DNA from: an uncultured Collinsella sp.
GTDB lineage: Bacteria; Actinomycetota; Coriobacteriia; Coriobacteriales; Coriobacteriaceae
DNA: 24,325 nucleotides
Assembly: GCA_900541055.1 (NCBI GenBank)
Contig: UQHZ01000025.1
Span: 1-24,325 of the forward strand
Direction of reading: 5' to 3'
A program made the translations under genes and the position numbers. This document shows, piece after piece, positions 6,936 through 14,210 of this stretch; the stretch's first letter is position 1, and each line of letters starts with the position of its first letter. Below the pieces are notes generated by a model. It was not told the DNA's origin. It was given only the letters and a program-made list of their open reading frames with translations, and searched no databases.

Positions 6936-7040
6936 TTTAATACCACTCACCAGAGAATTTCGACCGTTCACCGAGGATTGGAACAGATTGATAAGTGGTA
7001 TTAAAAACACCTTAGGTGTATGTCTATAATTGGTGTCGAA
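6936..7040 (+). promoter_or_regulatory. Promoter and operator cluster for the deglycase gene
   Basis: A TATAAT box (7025-7030) lies between AGTGGTATTAAA (6994-7005) and ATTGGTGTCGAA (7029-7040), 35 bp apart start to start, exactly as before EIIC2. An additional perfect inverted copy, TTTAATACCACT, lies at 6936-6947, with centres 58 bp apart, which could allow a looped or cooperative repressor complex. A short palindrome ACACC-TTA-GGTGT (7008-7020) sits in the spacer. Confidence 0.7.
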
Positions 7041-7045
7041 AAGAA

Positions 7046-7066
7046 ACGCGATGTATAGAGTCGCGT
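7046..7066 (+). other. Hairpin at the 5' end of the deglycase mRNA
   Basis: ACGCGA (7046-7051) pairs with TCGCGT (7061-7066) with a nine-base loop, starting close to the expected transcription start. It has no T-tract and may protect the 5' end of the transcript. That function is inferred. Confidence 0.35.
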
Positions 7067-7087
7067 GCAGGACAGAAAGGAAAAGCC

Positions 7088-8149
7088 ATGAAGGAAACCG
7101 AGAAGATCGAGATCATGCACTTTAGCCAGGAGGGCTATCTCGAGGACGGCAAGAACGTCTATGAGACCGGCAAGAAGATGATCGAGCTCGCCGACAAGGT
7201 CGCCGACGAGGGCTACGACGCCGTGTTCCTGATGGGCGTCGGCGGCACCTGGGACGAGCTCATGCAGCTCGAGTACCTCATGAACAAGTTCGGCGACCGC
7301 GACCTCGAGGTCTACCTGATCCACGCCGCCGAGTGGAACGTCTCCGGCCACAAGCGCATGACCGAGAAGTCCGTCGTGATCACCGCCTCCGAGTCCGGCA
7401 CCACCCCCGAGGTCCTCGAGGCCGTCAAGAAGATGAAGGGCATGGGCGTGCGCGTCTACGCCATGACCAAGCCCGAGGGCCCCATCGGCCAGGCTGTGGG
7501 TGCCGAGAACTGCGTCGCCATGGCTTCTGACCATGGTTCGGGCGGCTGCGAGAAGGGCTACTACCTCGCCGACTGCTTCGGCCTGCGCCTGCTCAACCGC
7601 CGCGGCTGCTTCCCCAAGTTCGATCTGTTTATCGAGCAGACCAAGGATATCTGGAAGGACATGCTCGACATCCGCAAGCGCTTCGAGCCGCGCGCCGAGG
7701 AGCTCGCCAAGAAGTACGCCCTGGCCCCCTACACCATGTTCATCGGCTCCGGCGCCCTGTGGGGCGAGACGATTCTGTTCTCGATGTGCATCCTGGAGGA
7801 GATGCAGTGGAAGCGCACCCGCTACATCACCTCGGCCGACTTCTTCCACGGCACCCTCGAGCTCGTGGAGCCCGGCGTCCCGGTCTTCCTGTTCATGGGC
7901 GAGGACGAGAACCGCAAGCTCGACGAGCGCGTCCGCGCCTTCCTGACCCGCGGCGTGACCGGCGACACCGACATCAACATCATCGACACCGCCGAGTTCG
8001 CGATCCCCGGCCTTGACGACGAGTTCCGCGTCATCGTGTCTCCGTGGATCCTCTCCTCGCTGATTACCGATCGCCTTGCCGCTTACTACGAGACGGTCAC
8101 CAAGCACAACCTCAACTACCGTCGTTACTATCACCAGTTCGACTACTAA
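7088..8149 (+). CDS. SIS-domain sugar-phosphate deglycase, FrlB/GfrF-like, copy 2
   Basis: This 353-residue cytoplasmic enzyme has two SIS domains. The first holds GVGGTW (residues 50-55) and the phosphosugar-binding ITASESGTTPEV (98-109). The second starts near IGSGALWGE (219-227). Glu238 and His254 (in ADFFHGTLE) lie 16 residues apart, as do the catalytic acid-base pair of FraB/FrlB deglycases. The following VEPGVPVFLFMGEDE and the end RRYYHQFDY also match E. coli FrlB in pattern. FrlB-type enzymes split a 6-phosphorylated Amadori product into hexose phosphate and free amino acid. The ATG at 7088 has GAAAGG at 7075-7080. An in-frame ATG at 7016 lies inside the promoter and is rejected. Codon bias is very strong, indicating high expression. 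Fructoselysine-, glucoselysine- or other aminosugar-phosphate substrates are all possible. Confidence 0.88.
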   Translation: MKETEKIEIMHFSQEGYLEDGKNVYETGKKMIELADKVADEGYDAVFLMGVGGTWDELMQLEYLMNKFGDRDLEVYLIHAAEWNVSGHKRMTEKSVVITASESGTTPEVLEAVKKMKGMGVRVYAMTKPEGPIGQAVGAENCVAMASDHGSGGCEKGYYLADCFGLRLLNRRGCFPKFDLFIEQTKDIWKDMLDIRKRFEPRAEELAKKYALAPYTMFIGSGALWGETILFSMCILEEMQWKRTRYITSADFFHGTLELVEPGVPVFLFMGEDENRKLDERVRAFLTRGVTGDTDINIIDTAEFAIPGLDDEFRVIVSPWILSSLITDRLAAYYETVTKHNLNYRRYYHQFDY

Positions 8150-8173
8150 GAGCAAATAACGTTTATGTAATTG

Positions 8174-8206
8174 GGCCCCGCTCCTATATGGAACGGGGCC
8201 TCGTTT
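8174..8206 (+). terminator. Hairpin (probable weak terminator) after the deglycase
   Basis: GGCCCCG (8174-8180) pairs with CGGGGCC (8194-8200), with further TCC/GGA pairing around a five-base loop and one mismatch. The tail TCGTTT is a poor T-tract. It probably attenuates rather than blocks read-through into the epimerase gene 17 nt further on. Confidence 0.6.
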
Positions 8207-8222
8207 AGGTTGGAGAGTAATT

Positions 8223-9059
8223 ATGAGCTACCCCCTGCTTGCCGTCATGAATATCAGCCATCGTTATTTTGACCTTGAGGAATTCTTTTCCTCGGCAGCG
8301 GCCTCGGGCTACACGTGTTGCGAGCTTTGGACCGGGGCGATGCATCTGTATGTCGATTGCCATGGATACGATTCGCTCGAGCAGGTGCGGGAGCTGTCGC
8401 AGCAGTATGGGGTTCGGATTGTGGGGCTTTGTCCCGAACAGAACAACCCCAAGCCGTGGAATATCGCGGCGCGCGGGAATGAGGCGCGTGCCCGCACGCT
8501 CGCGTACTTTAAGAACGTTGTGGATATCGCGGCGGAACTTGGAGCCGAGCAGGTCATGGTCTCGAGCGGCTGGGCATTTTTGAACGAGCCGATTGAGGAC
8601 GCGTGGGGTCGAAGTGCCTCGATGCTGCGTGCGATTGCCGAACATGCGGGAGAGCGCGGCGTGCGACTGGTGCTCGAGGCCCTACAGCCGGTTGAGTCGA
8701 TGATCGTGAACTCGGCGGTCGACACGAAGCGCATGATCGAGGCGGTTGATCATCCGGCACTTAAGGCGTGTCTGGATTTGGGCGCTATGGCGGTGGCGGG
8801 GGATACCATCGACGATTATTTCGATCTGCTTGGCGAAGATGTCGCCCACGTGCATTTTGTCGATGTTGCGGCAGACGGCACGACGCATCTTGCCTGGGGT
8901 GACGGCGACCGCGATATGCGCGCCGACCTGGATAGGCTGGTGGCACGCGGCTATCGCGGAGTTGTTTCGGCCGAGACGTATGACTGGCGCTATTTTGCCG
9001 ACCCCGCAGCTGCCGATGCACAGGTAATGGCAGAGTATCGTCGTGCGATTGGCGCCTAG
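8223..9059 (+). CDS. Sugar-phosphate isomerase/epimerase TIM-barrel protein, FrlC-like
   Basis: This 278-residue protein has the AP-endonuclease-2/xylose-isomerase-like fold. The expected four metal ligands are present: Glu152 in LVLEAL, Asp185 in CLDLG, His211 in HVHFVD and Glu251 in SAETYD. Several segments parallel E. coli FrlC, the fructoselysine/psicoselysine 3-epimerase of about the same length: GYTCCELWTGAMHLY near the N-terminus, CPEQN (70-74), and LEALQPVES followed by DYFDLLGEDVAHVHFVD. This supports interconversion of C3 epimers of a glycated amino acid, so that both can enter the deglycase route. TTGGAGAG at 8210-8217 precedes the ATG. The gene follows the deglycase by 73 nt across a weak hairpin. 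Other keto-sugar epimerases of the same fold are the alternative. Confidence 0.8.
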   Translation: MSYPLLAVMNISHRYFDLEEFFSSAAASGYTCCELWTGAMHLYVDCHGYDSLEQVRELSQQYGVRIVGLCPEQNNPKPWNIAARGNEARARTLAYFKNVVDIAAELGAEQVMVSSGWAFLNEPIEDAWGRSASMLRAIAEHAGERGVRLVLEALQPVESMIVNSAVDTKRMIEAVDHPALKACLDLGAMAVAGDTIDDYFDLLGEDVAHVHFVDVAADGTTHLAWGDGDRDMRADLDRLVARGYRGVVSAETYDWRYFADPAAADAQVMAEYRRAIGA

Positions 9060-9149
9060 GTGGGGTTGGGTTGCGGCAACCTACCCTATGTTTCCAAATG
9101 AATACGGTGTGAGCGGCTGCGACGGATTTTCCCCGCAAGCACTCTAGTA

Positions 9150-9192
9150 TGCTAAAGTACCCAGAAGACCGGCGGAGCTATGCCGGTCTTCT
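9150..9192 (+). promoter_or_regulatory. Probable his-operon promoter with 5'-terminal hairpin
   Basis: TGCTAAAGT (9150-9158) looks like an extended -10 element, with no good -35. A perfect 11-bp stem, AGAAGACCGGC (9163-9173) with GCCGGTCTTCT (9182-9192), starts about where transcription would begin and is followed by GTTCTAT. It could stabilise the mRNA, attenuate it, or terminate transcription from upstream. No T-box consensus and no His-rich leader peptide are seen in the 169-nt gap. Confidence 0.45.
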
Positions 9193-9228
9193 GTTCTATA
9201 TGAAACACAGCATGAGGAGGCTCACCAG

Positions 9229-10944
9229 ATGACGGCCACACCGTGGGGATTCCGGGACATATTGCCCGAGGAGGCTCAGGCGCGCGAGGAGATCGCATGT
9301 ACGGTGAAGGGCTGCTTCAGGGAGCATCATTACCTTCCGGTCGAGACGCCGTTGCTCGAGGACAAGGGCTCGCTCGAGGAGGGCGGCCGCATTGCGGACA
9401 CGCCGTTTAAGCTCTTTGACGACGACGGTCGCCTGCTGGTGGTCCGTCCCGACAACACGCTGCCGATCGTTCGTCTGGTTTCGATTCGCATGCGCGCGGC
9501 CGATCTGCCGCTGCGCCTGCGCTATGAGGCGCCGGTGGTTCGCGAGTGTCAGCGCAATGCCGGTGGCTCGCGTCAGTTTACGCAACTGGGTTTTGAGCTC
9601 ATCGGCGCGGGCGACACTGCGGGCGACGTCGAGATTGTCTCACTGGTCGCCGAGGCCGTGCGCAAGCTGGCACTTCCCGGTGCGCGCATTATCGCGGGCA
9701 GCGTGCGTCCGTTTAAGGAACTGCTCGCGGCGTGCGATGATCGCGAGCTGGCTGCCGAGGCCCTGTGCTGCGTGCACGCCAATGACTTCGTGGGCCTCGA
9801 TTCTCGCGTGGCGGCAAGCGCCGAGTCCGATGTCGTCAAGGCCGCCATTAGCGAGCTGCCGCGTCTACACGGTGGCCCCGAAGTGCTCGACCGCGTTGAC
9901 GCGTTGCTGGTTGCCGCCGGTATCGTCGCGCCGCTCACGCGCGAGCTGCGTGCCCTGGTCGAGGGCCTGGCTCCCGAGGACTCCCAGGTACTGTCCTTCG
10001 ACTTTTCCATCATGAACTCGTTTGATTACTACACGGGCCTGGTCTTTAAGGCCTATGCCGGTGGCCTGCCCGATCCGGTGGGTTCGGGCGGACGCTACGA
10101 CTCCATCTTTACCGGTGCATTTGGCGACGGCATTGAGGTGCCGGCGGCGGGCTTCGCCTTTTCGCTTGAGCGCCTGGAGGCCGCGCACACCTCGGCCGAG
10201 GACGCTGCTTCCGATGGCGATCACGCCGTGGGCCGTGGCGCCGAGGGTCCGCTGCGCATTGCCGTGCCCAAGGGCTCGCTTAAGGCCGACACACTCGACG
10301 TGCTCGAGGCCGCGGGCTTGGATGTCTCGGAGCTGCGCGATCCCGGTCGTCACCTGATCGTGCGCGGCCGCGACACGCGTGCCGGCGAGGGCACGGTCGG
10401 CGATATCGAGTTTGTCATCGTGCGCCCCAGCGACGCGCCCGCCTTTGTGGGCTGCGGCGGCGCCGACTGCGGCATCTGCGGCTGGGACTCGCTCATCGAG
10501 GCCGACCTCAACCTGCTGCAGCTGGTCGATCTGGGCTACGGCCTGTGCACGTTTATCGAGGCGGAGCCCGCGTGGCGCGCTGGCCAGGCCGAGCGCAACT
10601 ACGCCCGTCGCGGGTCGCTTCGCGTGGCCACCAAGTACCCGCGCATCGCGAGCGCTTGGTATGCCGAACGCGGTGTGAATGTCGACATCGTTTCGCTGCA
10701 CGGTAACATCGAGCTGGGCCCCATTGTCGGTATGACCGACCGTATCGTGGATATCACCGCCACGGGCGCCACGCTGCGCGATAACGACCTGGTCATCACC
10801 GGCCGCATCATGGACTGCACGGCCCGTTTCTTTGTCAATCCGGGCGCCGCTCGCCTGGATCCGCGCGTACGCAATCTGGCAGATCGCCTGACCGCGGCCG
10901 TGAAGGACAAGCATTTTGAGCCCGTCGCGGGCTCGGCACAATAG
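9229..10944 (+). CDS. hisG: HisZ-HisG fusion: ATP phosphoribosyltransferase, regulatory and catalytic parts in one chain
   Basis: This 571-residue protein performs the first step of histidine synthesis, joining ATP and PRPP. Residues 1 to about 320 are a HisRS-like HisZ domain: GFRDILPEEA at the N-terminus, RPDNTLPIVR, RYEAPVVRE (motif 2) and DYYTGLVFKAYAGG followed by GSGGRYD (motif 3 area). A polar linker rich in Ala, Asp and Gly (about 321-341) leads to a short-form HisG domain from Leu342. That domain has RIAVPKGSL, GGADCGICGWDSLIEA, VATKYPRIA and the PRPP-binding DITATGATLRDNDL. Short-form HisG normally needs a separate HisZ; here they are in frame with no stop or start between. GAGGAGG at 9214-9220 precedes the ATG. 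HisD follows after 104 nt. Confidence 0.93.
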   Translation: MTATPWGFRDILPEEAQAREEIACTVKGCFREHHYLPVETPLLEDKGSLEEGGRIADTPFKLFDDDGRLLVVRPDNTLPIVRLVSIRMRAADLPLRLRYEAPVVRECQRNAGGSRQFTQLGFELIGAGDTAGDVEIVSLVAEAVRKLALPGARIIAGSVRPFKELLAACDDRELAAEALCCVHANDFVGLDSRVAASAESDVVKAAISELPRLHGGPEVLDRVDALLVAAGIVAPLTRELRALVEGLAPEDSQVLSFDFSIMNSFDYYTGLVFKAYAGGLPDPVGSGGRYDSIFTGAFGDGIEVPAAGFAFSLERLEAAHTSAEDAASDGDHAVGRGAEGPLRIAVPKGSLKADTLDVLEAAGLDVSELRDPGRHLIVRGRDTRAGEGTVGDIEFVIVRPSDAPAFVGCGGADCGICGWDSLIEADLNLLQLVDLGYGLCTFIEAEPAWRAGQAERNYARRGSLRVATKYPRIASAWYAERGVNVDIVSLHGNIELGPIVGMTDRIVDITATGATLRDNDLVITGRIMDCTARFFVNPGAARLDPRVRNLADRLTAAVKDKHFEPVAGSAQ

Positions 10945-10958
10945 CGCGAGCACGCACG

Positions 10959-10994
10959 GGCGCCCCAACGTACGGGCTGCGGGCCGTTGGCGCC
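10959..10994 (+). other. Bulged GC-rich hairpin between hisZG and hisD
   Basis: GGCGCC (10959-10964) and AACG (10967-10970) pair with CGTTGGCGCC (10985-10994), leaving a two-base bulge. A TCGTTTTTC stretch lies 14-22 nt downstream, too far for a standard terminator. It could be an attenuator or processing site in the only long gap (104 nt) of the operon, and the role is unclear. Confidence 0.35.
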
Positions 10995-11048
10995 GCCGCC
11001 CGACCTCTCGTTTTTCGAACATAATCTCGACCGATAGGGGATACCGAT

Positions 11049-12482
11049 ATGAAGACGATCAAGCTTGCTCCTGGTGAGCGCCTCGTTACCAACCAGCTCA
11101 ACCGCAAGGGCGTGTTGCCACAAAACATCGTCGACGCCGCCCGCGATATCGTGGCCAACGTACGCGCCAACGGCGATGCCGCGGTGCGCGATTACTGCCA
11201 GCGTTTTGACGGCGTTGAGCTGCAGAGTTTTCGCCTGCCGCAGGAGCAGATTGATGCTGCACTCGAAGGCCTCGATCCTGCCTTTGTCGCGGCGCTCGAA
11301 AAGGCCGCACGCCAGATCCGCGAGTTCCACCAGCGTGAGGTCGAGCAGAGCTGGTTTACCACGCGCCCGGACGGCACGATGCTCGGCGTTAAGGTGACCC
11401 CGCTTGCCGCTGCCGGCATTTACGTGCCGGGCGGTCGTGCGCAGTATCCCTCCACGGTGCTTATGAACGCCATCCCTGCCAAGGTGGCTGGCGTTAAGCG
11501 CGTGGTCATGGTGACCCCGCCGCAAAAAGATGGCCTAATCAGCCCCTATACGCTCGCGGCTGCCAAGCTCGGCGGCGTGGACGAGATCTATATGGTGGGT
11601 GGCGCCCAGGCCGTGGCCGCGCTGGCGTACGGTACCGAGACCATTCCGCGTGTCGACAAGATTACCGGCCCGGGTAACGCCTTTGTCGCCGCTGCCAAGC
11701 AGATTGTCTCGGGTGACGTGGGTATCGATATGGTTGCTGGTCCCTCCGAGGTCTGCGTGCTGGCCGACGCCACGGCCAAGCCTATGGTGGTCGCGGCCGA
11801 CCTGATGGCCCAAGCCGAGCACGATCCGCTGGCGGCCTGCTATCTGGTGACCTGCGACGAGCAGTTTGCGTGTGAGGTCGAGGCGGGTATCGACATCCTG
11901 GTGGCGCAGTCCCCGCGTGCCGAGATCACGTGTGCCTCACTCGATAACGAAGGCACCATCGTGGTGGCCGCCGACATGGCTGCCGCCGTCGAGGCGGTGA
12001 ACACCGTGGCGCCCGAGCACCTGGAGCTGCACTGCAAGGACGCGATGGGCCTGCTCGGCGGCATTCGCAACGCCGGCGCCATCTTCGTGGGCGCTTGGAG
12101 CTCCGAGCCGCTCGGCGATTACGTTGCCGGCCCCAATCACACGCTGCCGACCGGCGGCACGGCCAAGTTCTCCAACCCGCTTTCGGTGGAGGAGTTCGTC
12201 AAGCGCTCGAGTGTCATTTGCTATACACCCGAGGGCCTGCTCTCGGACGCTCCCGCTACGCAGCGCCTGGCCGAGGCCGAGGGCCTGTGGGCACACGCGC
12301 TTTCCGCCGCGCTGCGTCGCCGTGTGCTGGAGCAGGGCGAGGATGCCGTGAGCGCCGAGTCGCTCGCCGCGGCCGACCTGACCAAGGTCGCCTGGCCGGG
12401 CGACGCCGTGGCGACGGTTGCCGAGGGCGTGGACCTGGCGGCTGCGGGCGGTGCCGCCGGCGCGGTTGTCGAGGAGGCCTAA
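11049..12482 (+). CDS. hisD: Histidinol dehydrogenase
   Basis: This 477-residue enzyme catalyses the last two oxidations, L-histidinol to L-histidine with NAD. Family landmarks are present: GIYVPGGRAQYPS, DKITGPGN, AGPSEVCVLAD, MAQAEHDP (Gln and His zinc ligands), PEHLE (catalytic Glu and His), LGDYVAGPNHTLPT with a zinc-binding Asp, and the late WAHA His. At 477 residues it is about 40 longer than E. coli HisD. The extra length is an Ala/Val/Glu-rich C-terminal tail (EGVDLAAAGGAAGAVVEEA) without a recognisable domain. AGGGGA at 11036-11041 supports the start. HisC begins 1 nt after its stop codon. Confidence 0.97.
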   Translation: MKTIKLAPGERLVTNQLNRKGVLPQNIVDAARDIVANVRANGDAAVRDYCQRFDGVELQSFRLPQEQIDAALEGLDPAFVAALEKAARQIREFHQREVEQSWFTTRPDGTMLGVKVTPLAAAGIYVPGGRAQYPSTVLMNAIPAKVAGVKRVVMVTPPQKDGLISPYTLAAAKLGGVDEIYMVGGAQAVAALAYGTETIPRVDKITGPGNAFVAAAKQIVSGDVGIDMVAGPSEVCVLADATAKPMVVAADLMAQAEHDPLAACYLVTCDEQFACEVEAGIDILVAQSPRAEITCASLDNEGTIVVAADMAAAVEAVNTVAPEHLELHCKDAMGLLGGIRNAGAIFVGAWSSEPLGDYVAGPNHTLPTGGTAKFSNPLSVEEFVKRSSVICYTPEGLLSDAPATQRLAEAEGLWAHALSAALRRRVLEQGEDAVSAESLAAADLTKVAWPGDAVATVAEGVDLAAAGGAAGAVVEEA

Positions 12483-12483
12483 A

Positions 12484-13599
12484 ATGGCCGAACTCGCGCC
12501 CCGCATGAAGGAGCTCGTCCAGCCCTACTTGGCCGGCATTGAGCCCTACGATCCCAACTTTACGCCCACGCGCATCAACCTTTCGGCCAACGAGAACACC
12601 TATCCCGTGCCGGCCGGCGTGCGCGAGGCGGTCGACGCGGCCCTGGTTGCCACGCCGCTCAACCGCTACCCCGATCCCATGTCCAACGACCTGCGCGACG
12701 AGCTTGCCACTTGGCATGGCGTGACGCGCGAGAACATCTGCGTGGGCAACGGCGGCGACGAGCTGCTCTATAACTACCTGCTGGCGTTCGGCGGCGCGGG
12801 GCGGACCCTGCTCAACTGCCCGCCGTGCTTTAGCGAGTATGCGTTCTTTGCGTCGCTCTGTCAGACCGAGGTGCGCGACGTGTGGCGCGATCCAGCGACC
12901 TTTGAGCTCGACCAGGCTGCTGTGCTTGCAGCCGCACCCGAGTGCAACCTGGCCATCGTGACCTCGCCCAACAATCCCACGGGCGATGTGGCTCCGCTCG
13001 ATTTTGTCGCGGCCCTGTGCGATGCCTGCCCCGGCATGGTGATGGTCGACGAGGCCTACGTGGAGTTTGCGGACGATTCGTTTGGGGCGGCCACCACGGC
13101 GAAGGGGCTTATCGCCGAGCATCCCAACCTGGTGATTCTGCATACGCTGTCCAAGGCGTTCGGCGCCGCCGGCACGCGTCTGGGCTACGTGATCGCGGCA
13201 CCCGAGGTCATCGATGTGTTCGCGGCGATTCGCCAGATCTACTCGGTCAATGTGCTGAGCCAGGCGGCGGCGCTTGCCTGCGTGCGTGCGCGCGATGCGT
13301 ATGCGCCCGTGGTGGCGCAAGTTACATCCGAGCGCGAGCGCGAGTTGTGCGCCCTGCGTGCAATGGCTGCCGAGGGCATGCCCGTGGAGGCATGGCCGAG
13401 CGCGGCGAACTTTGTGCTCGTGCGCACGCCGCATGCCACGCGCGTGCGTGAGCGCCTGCGCGACGAGTATTCGATTTTGGTGCGCGACTTTAGCTACGCA
13501 CCGGGGCTCGCGGACTGCCTACGCATCACCGTGGGCACCCCGCAGGAAAACGACGAGGTGCTGGCCGTGTTTGCCGCGCTGGTGAAGGAGGAAATGTAG
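12484..13599 (+). CDS. hisC: Histidinol-phosphate aminotransferase
   Basis: This 371-residue PLP-dependent class I/II aminotransferase converts imidazole-acetol phosphate to histidinol phosphate. It contains NLSANENTYPVP near residue 33, GNGGDELL, SPNNPTGDV, DEAYVEF and the PLP-binding LSKAFGAAGTRLGY with Lys224. The length is typical. The ATG at 12484 lies one base after the hisD stop codon. A longer in-frame start at 12418 would sit inside hisD and give a non-family extension. HisB follows without any gap. Confidence 0.96.
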   Translation: MAELAPRMKELVQPYLAGIEPYDPNFTPTRINLSANENTYPVPAGVREAVDAALVATPLNRYPDPMSNDLRDELATWHGVTRENICVGNGGDELLYNYLLAFGGAGRTLLNCPPCFSEYAFFASLCQTEVRDVWRDPATFELDQAAVLAAAPECNLAIVTSPNNPTGDVAPLDFVAALCDACPGMVMVDEAYVEFADDSFGAATTAKGLIAEHPNLVILHTLSKAFGAAGTRLGYVIAAPEVIDVFAAIRQIYSVNVLSQAAALACVRARDAYAPVVAQVTSERERELCALRAMAAEGMPVEAWPSAANFVLVRTPHATRVRERLRDEYSILVRDFSYAPGLADCLRITVGTPQENDEVLAVFAALVKEEM

Positions 13600-14187
13600 A
13601 TGGGCCGTTATGCCGAGGTGACCCGCAAGACGGGTGAGACCGACATTGTCGTCAAGCTCGACCTGGATGGAACCGGTACGTGCGATATCTCGACCGGCGT
13701 GCCGTTTTTCGACCACATGCTCAACGCCTTTGGCCGTCATGGTTTGTTTGATTTGACGGTGCGCGCGGTGGGCGACGTTGAGGTCGATGCGCATCACACC
13801 GTCGAGGACACGGGCATTGTGCTGGGCGAGGCGTTTTGCCAAGCGCTGGGCGACAAGGCGGGCATTACGCGCTTTGCCGACGCGGCGATTGCCATGGACG
13901 AGACGCTCGTGATGGCCGCCGTGGATATCTCGGGCCGCGGGCAGGCCTATTGCGAGCTGCCCGTGCCGACTGAGCGCGTGGGCAGCTTTGATACCGAGCT
14001 GGCCGTCGAGTTCTTCTATGCCTTTGCGCGCGATGCCAAGCTCACGCTGCACGTTCGCGAGCTGGCGGGCGGTAACTCGCATCACATCATCGAGGCCGCC
14101 TTTAAGGCCGTGGGCCGCACGATGCGCCACGCCTGCGAGCTCGATCCCCGCGTGCAAGGCATCCCCAGCACCAAGGGCTCGCTGTAA
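13600..14187 (+). CDS. hisB: Imidazoleglycerol-phosphate dehydratase
   Basis: This 195-residue enzyme, the single-domain HisB without the N-terminal phosphatase found in E. coli, dehydrates IGP to imidazole-acetol phosphate. It shows the metal-binding motifs FFDHML, DAHHTVEDTGI and GGNSHHIIEA of the two half-repeats. The ATG follows the hisC stop codon directly (0 nt). Because it lacks a phosphatase domain, the separate PHP-type phosphatase at 17462-18373 is needed for the pathway. An 89-nt gap with a long hairpin separates it from hisH. Confidence 0.97.
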   Translation: MGRYAEVTRKTGETDIVVKLDLDGTGTCDISTGVPFFDHMLNAFGRHGLFDLTVRAVGDVEVDAHHTVEDTGIVLGEAFCQALGDKAGITRFADAAIAMDETLVMAAVDISGRGQAYCELPVPTERVGSFDTELAVEFFYAFARDAKLTLHVRELAGGNSHHIIEAAFKAVGRTMRHACELDPRVQGIPSTKGSL

Positions 14188-14210
14188 TCGCTGCAACCGC
14201 CGTAAGGGCA

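Noticed and set aside
7016..7087. In-frame ATG 24 codons upstream of the deglycase start.
   Set aside because: It lies upstream of the TATAAT box at 7025-7030, so it would not be in the mRNA. The ATG at 7088 has a good Shine-Dalgarno.
9088..9147. A 19-codon ORF upstream of hisZG, considered as an attenuator peptide.
   Set aside because: It contains no His codon and would lie upstream of the proposed transcription start.
2820..9228. Insertion sequence or integrase explaining the EIIC-EIID duplication.
   Set aside because: No transposase, terminal inverted repeats or target-site duplications are visible at the block boundaries (1781/1782, 2818/2819, 4573/4574, 5610/5611).
9200..9232. A 10-codon mini-ORF (one His codon, two AGG codons) whose stop overlaps the hisZG ATG, considered as a his leader peptide.
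   Set aside because: It has only one His codon and no ribosome-binding site of its own, and the AGGAGG is simply the hisZG Shine-Dalgarno.
9865..11022. Long minus-strand frame opposite hisZG (385 codons).
   Set aside because: It lies antisense to a clear enzyme gene, with no ribosome-binding site and no recognisable motif.
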